64,000 nt of DNA, taken from the NCBI GenBank assembly GCA_046350255.1, contig JAXMAV010000013.1, positions 1 through 64,000 on the forward strand, written 5' to 3'. Position numbers and translations under genes: made by a program. The notes beneath the pieces are model-generated. The model was not told the DNA's origin and searched no databases. It worked only from the letters and a program-made list of their open reading frames with translations. Below, one piece after another: positions 59,455 through 64,000 of this stretch. Positions within the stretch are counted from its first letter, which is position 1; each line of letters begins with the position of its first letter. This stretch comes from CALDUY01 sp046350255. GTDB lineage: Bacteria; Planctomycetota; Planctomycetia; Gemmatales; Gemmataceae.

Positions 59455-59637
59455 ATGGAGAAGATGTTGTGCTTCGGTTCCATGGGGGTAGCCGGCCTGT
59501 TGCTGATCCTCTTCGGAATGGACATGGCAGCGGGCATCCCCTTTGGCGGAGCCAGCAAGCTGGTTGATATCTTTGGCATCATCGTCAGCGGCCTGGTGCT
59601 GTTCCTGGCGTACGATGCCTTCAAGGACCTGCGCTGA
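59455..59637 (+). CDS. Small two-helix membrane protein
   Basis: 60 residues: MEKMLCFGSMGVAGLLLILFGMD, a short loop (MAAGIPFGGAS) and a second helix (VDIFGIIVSGLVLFLAYDAF). The open frame begins at 59287, but AAAGGG lies six bases before the ATG at 59455, and the upstream part is unlike a protein. Function unknown; I believe related tiny proteins occur in other planctomycetes. Overlaps cobA-hemD by 17 bases at the 3' end. Confidence 0.75.
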   Translation: MEKMLCFGSMGVAGLLLILFGMDMAAGIPFGGASKLVDIFGIIVSGLVLFLAYDAFKDLR

Positions 59638-61168
59638 CGCCGACGGCGGCCAGTCGGACCAGCGCATCGACCACGCCCGCGGTTGTGTATTCGCTCGCCT
59701 CGCCGGCCACGGGTAGCCCCACCCCGCGAATCGCCTCGCTCGTCCGTGGACTGATGCTCACCAGACCCACGCGGCCCACCTCGATGGCCCGTCGCGCCGC
59801 TGCGTCCAGCAGTCGGGCAAACCCCAGCGCAATGTTCGAGCTGGTCAGACAGACATAGTCCACCGCGCCAGCGCTCAGGTCGTGGACCAGAGCAGCTGCC
59901 TCGTCGGGCAGCGTGTCCACCTGATCGTACACTGCCACCTGCTCCACCGTGGCCACCGGCGCAAGCTCCTCGCGCAGCAAATCTAGCCCCCGGTTGGCCC
60001 GGGCCAGCAGGACGCGGCAGCCGGCCACGTGGGGACGCAGCGCCGCCGCCAGCCCTTCCGAGTTGAACGTCGCTGGCACCAGGTCGGCTTCCAGGTGATA
60101 CTTCCGCAGCGCCTCGGCAGTGGCTGGCCCAATCGCCGCCAGTTTCACGCCGCCCAGCGCGCGCAGGTCGCGCCCCTGATGACGTAACCGCCCCAGGAAC
60201 GACTCGACGCCGTTACTGCTGGTGAACACCACCCAGTCAAACTGAGCGAGCCGGCTAAGCACGTCATCCACCGGGCCCCAGTCCGCGGGCGGGCGGATAT
60301 CTACCACCGGCAGCAGCCGGGCCTGTCCGCCTAATTCCTCGATGCGCTGCACCATCCCCTCTGCCTGATGCCGTGGCCGGGTGATTACCACCGTACGGCC
60401 AAACAGGGGACGCGACTCGAACCAGGCGATTTCGTCGCGCAGCGGCACCACGTCGCCGACGATGACCAGGGCGGGCGCCGTCGCTCCCTCGCTGCGCGCC
60501 AGGGCGGGTAGTTCGCCCAGGGTGGTGGTCCAGGTGCGCTGCTGGGCGGTGCTGGCGCGCTCGACCAGGGCGGCGGGAGTGGTGGCGGCCTTGCCCTGGT
60601 CGAGCAGCTGCCGTACGAACGCTTCCAGCCGGGCGATGGCCATGTAGAACACGAGGGTGCCGGGGAAGCGGGCCAGCGCTTCCCAGTCGAGCAGCGAGCC
60701 CGGCTTGTCGGGCTGTTCGTGCCCCGTGACGATTGCCACCGCGCTGGCGAAACGGCGATGGGTGAGCGGAATGGCCGCGCAGGCCGACGCACCCAGGGCG
60801 GCGCTGATGCCGGGAACGATCTCGAAGGGGATCCCTGCCTGCCGCAGCGCCTGGGCTTCCTCGCCGGCCCGGCCGAAGATCATCGGGTCGCCTCCCTTGA
60901 GCCGGACGACCCGCCGTCCCTGTCGAGCCATGTCGATCATGGTTTGCTCGATGAGTGGCTGACGATCGACGTGGCACGGCGCCAGCTCCTCGACGCACAT
61001 GCGCCGGGCCGAGGGGGGCACGTGGTCGAGCAATCCTGGCGCTACCAGGCGATCGTAGAGGACGAAGTCGGCCTGGCGCAGCAACTCAACTCCGCGCAGG
61101 GTGATCAGGCCGGGATGGCCTGGCCCTGCGCCGACCAGGGCGACGGCCGGCAAAGGCGATGCGGTCAT
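59621..61168 (-). CDS. cobA-hemD: Fused uroporphyrinogen-III methyltransferase and uroporphyrinogen-III synthase
   Basis: 515 residues with two enzymes. Residues 1-250: SUMT, with VALVGAGPGHPGLITLRGVELL, YDRLVAP, VRLKGGDPMIFGRAGEEAQAL, GVTSALG-like ISAALGASACAAIPLTHR, VTGHEQ, TLVFYMAIARL, GDVV. Residues about 255-510: HemD, with FGRTVVITRPRHQAE, VVFTSSNGVESFLGRL, AIGPATAEALRKYHLEADLVP, LARANRGLDLLREELA, VCLTSSNIALGF and SISPRTSEAIR. Makes precursors of sirohaem and haem. Stop of tatC overlaps its ATG by four bases. Confidence 0.96.
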   Translation of the reverse strand: MTASPLPAVALVGAGPGHPGLITLRGVELLRQADFVLYDRLVAPGLLDHVPPSARRMCVEELAPCHVDRQPLIEQTMIDMARQGRRVVRLKGGDPMIFGRAGEEAQALRQAGIPFEIVPGISAALGASACAAIPLTHRRFASAVAIVTGHEQPDKPGSLLDWEALARFPGTLVFYMAIARLEAFVRQLLDQGKAATTPAALVERASTAQQRTWTTTLGELPALARSEGATAPALVIVGDVVPLRDEIAWFESRPLFGRTVVITRPRHQAEGMVQRIEELGGQARLLPVVDIRPPADWGPVDDVLSRLAQFDWVVFTSSNGVESFLGRLRHQGRDLRALGGVKLAAIGPATAEALRKYHLEADLVPATFNSEGLAAALRPHVAGCRVLLARANRGLDLLREELAPVATVEQVAVYDQVDTLPDEAAALVHDLSAGAVDYVCLTSSNIALGFARLLDAAARRAIEVGRVGLVSISPRTSEAIRGVGLPVAGEASEYTTAGVVDALVRLAAVGVSAGP

Positions 61169-62367
61169 ACCTCGACCAGCTCGTCGGGATCGCGGGCATC
61201 CTCGTCGAGGGGATCTCCCGGCGGAGGCGAGAAACGCATCAGGAAGATGCCCAGTTCGTACAGCAACCCCATGGGTAACCAGAGGAACAGCATGCTGAAG
61301 GCATCAACCGACGGCGTGACCATGGCCGCGAACAATGCCATGGCGAACCAGGCGTAGCTGCGTTTGCCCGCGAAGCCCTCGGGCGTCATGATGCCCAGGC
61401 GATGGAGAAACAGCATGACCAGCGGCGTCTGGAACGACAGACCGAAAACCACGGGCATCCAGATGGCGAAGCCGAGCCAGTCGTTGAGACGGATGTCGGG
61501 CTTGAAGCCGAGCCACTCGTTGAACCAGAGCAGCGCCTCGAGCGCCTTGGGGATGACGAACATCTCGCAGATGACGACGCCGACAAAGAACAGGAGCAGA
61601 CTGATCGGCAGGTAGAAATGGACGAGGCGCTTCTCCTGGGGATACAGACCAGCCGCCACGAACATCCACACCTGCCAGAAGATCCACGGGCTGCCGATGA
61701 CGAAGCCGGTGACAAGGCAGACCTTGAACCAGACGAAGAACGCCTCCTCGGCGCGCAGCGTGGTCGGCGAATCGATTTGCAGGATCTCGCGGAGCGGCCC
61801 AACGCCATCGGCGGCGAAGAAGAGCGGGTTATCGACGCTCATCCACACGCTAACCAGCTGCTCGTTGCGCTGGGCTTCCGGGATCTTGCGGGTCTCGCCT
61901 TGGTAGTCCTCGAACATGGCTGCGTCGCTGGCGTCCCGCGGATTGCCGAAGAAGAATCGCTTCCAGCGAGGGAGCGGATTCCGCTCCAGCTCTTCTTCCT
62001 GTTCGGTCTGCACCACGGGCCGGCGCTCGTCGAACGCGCGCTCACCCTTGCCGATGGCGTTCAGCTGGTCGCGCAGGAAGTAGACCTTGCGAAACGGGGT
62101 GGCCTTCGTGAGGCGGGTGAGTTGTTCGCGTTTCTCGGCCAGCACCTTGGTCAGCCGGCGTTCGTAGAACGCGTCGAGCTGGGACTTCACCGGAGCGGTG
62201 ATGAAGTCCATGACGGTCTTGCCGAGAAAGAAGCTGAACAACAGAGCAAACAGGAACCCATAGATAGCCCGCCAGAGATGCTGGCGTAGCTCCTCGATGT
62301 GGTCCCCGAAGCTCATCCGCGTGTCTTTGAAAAAATCGTCGGGGTCGCTGGAGAAACCGGTACTCAT
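61165..62367 (-). CDS. tatC: Sec-independent protein translocase TatC, with large insertion
   Basis: Twin-arginine translocase receptor; 400 residues against about 250 normally. Core motifs: MSFGDHIEELRQHLWRAIYGF (N-terminus), then after the insertion FVWFKVCLVTGFVIGSPWIFWQVWMFVAAGLYPQEKR, and FGLSFQTPLVMLFLHRLG, YAWFAMALFAAMVTPSVD. The insertion of about 140 residues (about 65-205) sits between TM1 and TM2 and is charged (KREQLTRLTKA, FDERRPVVQTEQEEELERNPL). ATG at 62367 is preferred to 62466. It is coupled to cobA-hemD and lies downstream of the pentapeptide gene; tatA/tatB are not in the window. Confidence 0.93.
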   Translation of the reverse strand: MSTGFSSDPDDFFKDTRMSFGDHIEELRQHLWRAIYGFLFALLFSFFLGKTVMDFITAPVKSQLDAFYERRLTKVLAEKREQLTRLTKATPFRKVYFLRDQLNAIGKGERAFDERRPVVQTEQEEELERNPLPRWKRFFFGNPRDASDAAMFEDYQGETRKIPEAQRNEQLVSVWMSVDNPLFFAADGVGPLREILQIDSPTTLRAEEAFFVWFKVCLVTGFVIGSPWIFWQVWMFVAAGLYPQEKRLVHFYLPISLLLFFVGVVICEMFVIPKALEALLWFNEWLGFKPDIRLNDWLGFAIWMPVVFGLSFQTPLVMLFLHRLGIMTPEGFAGKRSYAWFAMALFAAMVTPSVDAFSMLFLWLPMGLLYELGIFLMRFSPPPGDPLDEDARDPDELVEV

Positions 62368-62496
62368 CGTCGATCCCGTGGCAGACAGGCAGACGCGTCC
62401 TCCGGGAAGCAACCGGAGGAGAAGGTGGGACGCGGACCCAGCCGCGCCAGAAGAGTATGGTAGCAAGACAGGCAGCCGGCTGCCAGTGGCGCGCGC

Positions 62497-63801
62497 CTAG
62501 CGAATGACCTTCCGACTAAACGACACAATGAAAAGCCCCCACAAGAGTGTGCCCAGCAAGGATTCCACGATCAGCGGAATGTTCATCCAGTCTCGGGCCA
62601 GCTCCTTGATGCCGCCGATCCCTGAGGTGAACACCGAGACGCTCACGGTCGTGCCCACCATGATGCGGTTGGCCCAGCTGGTCAGCGGCTGGTCGGGGAA
62701 CGGCCGCTTGGCCTCGTCGATGTAGAAATGCTCGATCCAGAACATGTAGACCAGCGCGAACCCCAGCATGATGACCAGGGCCGCGCGCACGGCGCGCATG
62801 GGATTGGCCCCGTAACCGCAGCCCATGTCCAGGAAGCACCAGTCGAAGAACTGGGCCACCCGGGTCCATGGTCGCAACCAGGACCGATCGCGGCTGCGGC
62901 GCTGGTTGACCTTGAAACGGTAGAAGGCCCAGTCCTCCTCGTCGTAGCGATGCAGCGAGGCGAACGAACGCTTCAGGTAGGCGTACTCCTGCATCGCTTG
63001 CGCGTGGTGGCCCTGGGCCTCGCTGGCCAGCCGACCCTGCAACTGCGCCGGCGTCACCAGCATGCGCTCGCCGATGGTGTTCTCGAAGGCAAACTGCTGG
63101 TCGTTGCCCTGAGAGATCCCCTCCAGGTAGACATAATCGTTGAACTTGCCGCGCGACAGATCGAGCAGCTTCTCCACGTGGCTGTTGCCCAGGTCGAACT
63201 TCTGCGTCACCGCTGTGCCACGGAACAACGCCGTCCCCTCGAACCGACAGTCGGCGTACGAAAGGCCCTTGTGCGCGTGGACCGAGCGAAAGTCGGCCTC
63301 CTGCACGAAGACCGACCGCTTGAACGATACCCAGTTGTGGAACGTGGCGTCCCAGAAGCTGACGCCGCCCTCGAAGCGGCAGCCGAGGAACGCCAGTTGC
63401 CCGCGTGATTGCATTCCCGTGGCGATGAACTTGCCCCGCACCGTTATCTTGGTGAACTGCACTCCCACCAGGGTGGATTGCTGCAGCGACAGATCGCTCT
63501 CGAAGACGACCTCGTGGCTCATGTGCGGCCGTTCGATGGTGCAGTCCTGAAACTGCACCTCGGCCTTGAAGGTGACCGACTCGAAGCGCGGCTTGATCAG
63601 GTGGCAGTGCTTCATCCGCACCTGGGCGGGCATCTCTCCCGTGAACGCCAGCTTCTCTACGCAGACGTTCTCCAGCAGCCTGCCCGAGCGCAACCGCGCC
63701 AGTGCCTCCGCGGGCGTCAGCTTGGTGTACTTGATCGACGCGGCTGGGCTGGCACCTTCCTCGCCCGCGCTGGATTCCCGATCAGTCGAATGCTCGCTCA
63801 T
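62497..63801 (-). CDS. Pentapeptide-repeat protein with C-terminal ion channel domain
   Basis: 434 residues. The N-terminal half is a right-handed pentapeptide-like beta helix, with repeating F-containing units (VTFKAEVQFQDC, VVFESDLSLQQSTLVGVQF, CRFEGGVSFWDATFHNWVSF). The C-terminal part has helix ALVIMLGFALVYMFWIE, a pore-helix-like SWANRIMVGTTVSVSVFTSG and helix VESLLGTLLWGLFIVSF, the layout of two-TM potassium-channel-like domains, though the usual TxGYG filter is not visible. Ion selectivity is unknown. Its start overlaps the rnz-like gene by 20 bases. Confidence 0.88.
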   Translation of the reverse strand: MSEHSTDRESSAGEEGASPAASIKYTKLTPAEALARLRSGRLLENVCVEKLAFTGEMPAQVRMKHCHLIKPRFESVTFKAEVQFQDCTIERPHMSHEVVFESDLSLQQSTLVGVQFTKITVRGKFIATGMQSRGQLAFLGCRFEGGVSFWDATFHNWVSFKRSVFVQEADFRSVHAHKGLSYADCRFEGTALFRGTAVTQKFDLGNSHVEKLLDLSRGKFNDYVYLEGISQGNDQQFAFENTIGERMLVTPAQLQGRLASEAQGHHAQAMQEYAYLKRSFASLHRYDEEDWAFYRFKVNQRRSRDRSWLRPWTRVAQFFDWCFLDMGCGYGANPMRAVRAALVIMLGFALVYMFWIEHFYIDEAKRPFPDQPLTSWANRIMVGTTVSVSVFTSGIGGIKELARDWMNIPLIVESLLGTLLWGLFIVSFSRKVIR

Positions 63802-64000
63802 GACCAGTTCCTCCGGATCTGTGCAGCTCGGCCCGGGCCTGGGGGAACGACGCCCGGGCTTCTTCGATCAGAGTGTGGTAGCGACCGGCATACCGCGGGG
63901 AGAAGTGAACCAGCACCAGGTCCTCGACCTCGGCCAGCCGCGCCAGCTCGCCCGCCTGCGCCGCCAGCATGTGCCGGTGAATGCCGGCCTGTTTGGCATG
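63782..64000 (-). CDS. rnz: RNase Z C-terminal part (gene runs out of window)
   Basis: The visible 72 residues read HAKQAGIHRHMLAAQAGELA, then VEDLVLVHFSPRY and IEEARASFPQAR. The HxxxxAA and LVLVHFSPRY motifs match the C-terminal metal-binding part of tRNA 3'-processing endonuclease Z. The N-terminus lies beyond 64000 on the minus strand. An internal ATG at 63970 is not the true start. The stop lies inside the next gene's start region. Confidence 0.85.
   Translation of the reverse strand, partial: HAKQAGIHRHMLAAQAGELARLAEVEDLVLVHFSPRYAGRYHTLIEEARASFPQARAELHRSGGTGHERAFD

Overview
The window (high GC throughout) looks like the chromosome of a planctomycete, most likely from the Gemmatales or a close relative. 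Evidence: two DUF1501 genes and a DUF1549/DUF1553 (PSD1) cytochrome-domain gene, an SUMF1 protein carrying the planctomycete TIGR02996 repeat-companion domain, 16S rRNA genes not followed by tRNA, 23S or 5S genes, and an alternative complex III (ACIII) plus caa3 oxidase cluster. The lineage call is inference from gene content; I could not search the 16S sequences. No IS element, prophage, CRISPR array, tRNA, 23S or 5S gene was seen.

Layout. 1-1459: 3' part of a 16S gene (5' end outside the window) with its own terminator. 1504-3329: pyrE, a secreted hypothetical and tatD. 3331-13028 (minus): complex I operon nuoH-J-K-L-M-N without nuoI, ending in a one-base-coupled small gene. 13223-17697: housekeeping genes (scpB, acetyltransferase, DUF6159 membrane protein, yidD-rnpA, nadC, purQ). 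17749-19890: complete second 16S unit with tandem promoters, boxB/boxA-like leader and terminator. 19888-25037: frameshifted small gene, then a DUF1501/PSD1 pair. 25088-31523 (plus): BatA/VWA protein, YrdC-phosphatase fusion, LutC, beta-propeller membrane protein, small secreted protein. 31627-44706 (minus): one 13-kb respiratory cluster, actABCDEF, a single-TM protein, SCO, cox II-I-III-IV. 45037-51124: ADP-ribosylglycohydrolase, NUDIX, a two-gene response-regulator/subtilase unit, TIM-barrel isomerase, asd. 51212-55618: three tandem paralogous membrane proteins of unknown function. 55622-64000: sugar-acid oxidoreductase, SUMF1, DUF1501, small membrane protein, cobA-hemD fusion, tatC, pentapeptide-repeat ion channel, and the end of an RNase Z gene.

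How the parts work together. Complex I feeds the quinone pool; ACIII oxidises quinol in place of a bc1 complex and hands electrons to the caa3 oxidase encoded directly downstream. SCO loads CuA. The fused SUMT/uroporphyrinogen-III synthase supplies haem/sirohaem precursors. TatC may export twin-arginine proteins encoded here (ActB, DUF1501 proteins).

The least explained items are the triplicated 480-residue membrane proteins (51212-55618), the response-regulator/cytosolic-subtilase pair (46904-49011), the unusual complex I (periplasmic domain fused to NuoH, soluble insertions in NuoL and NuoM, Gly/Pro tail on NuoN), and the two divergent 16S genes with a shared, nearly identical 3' half.
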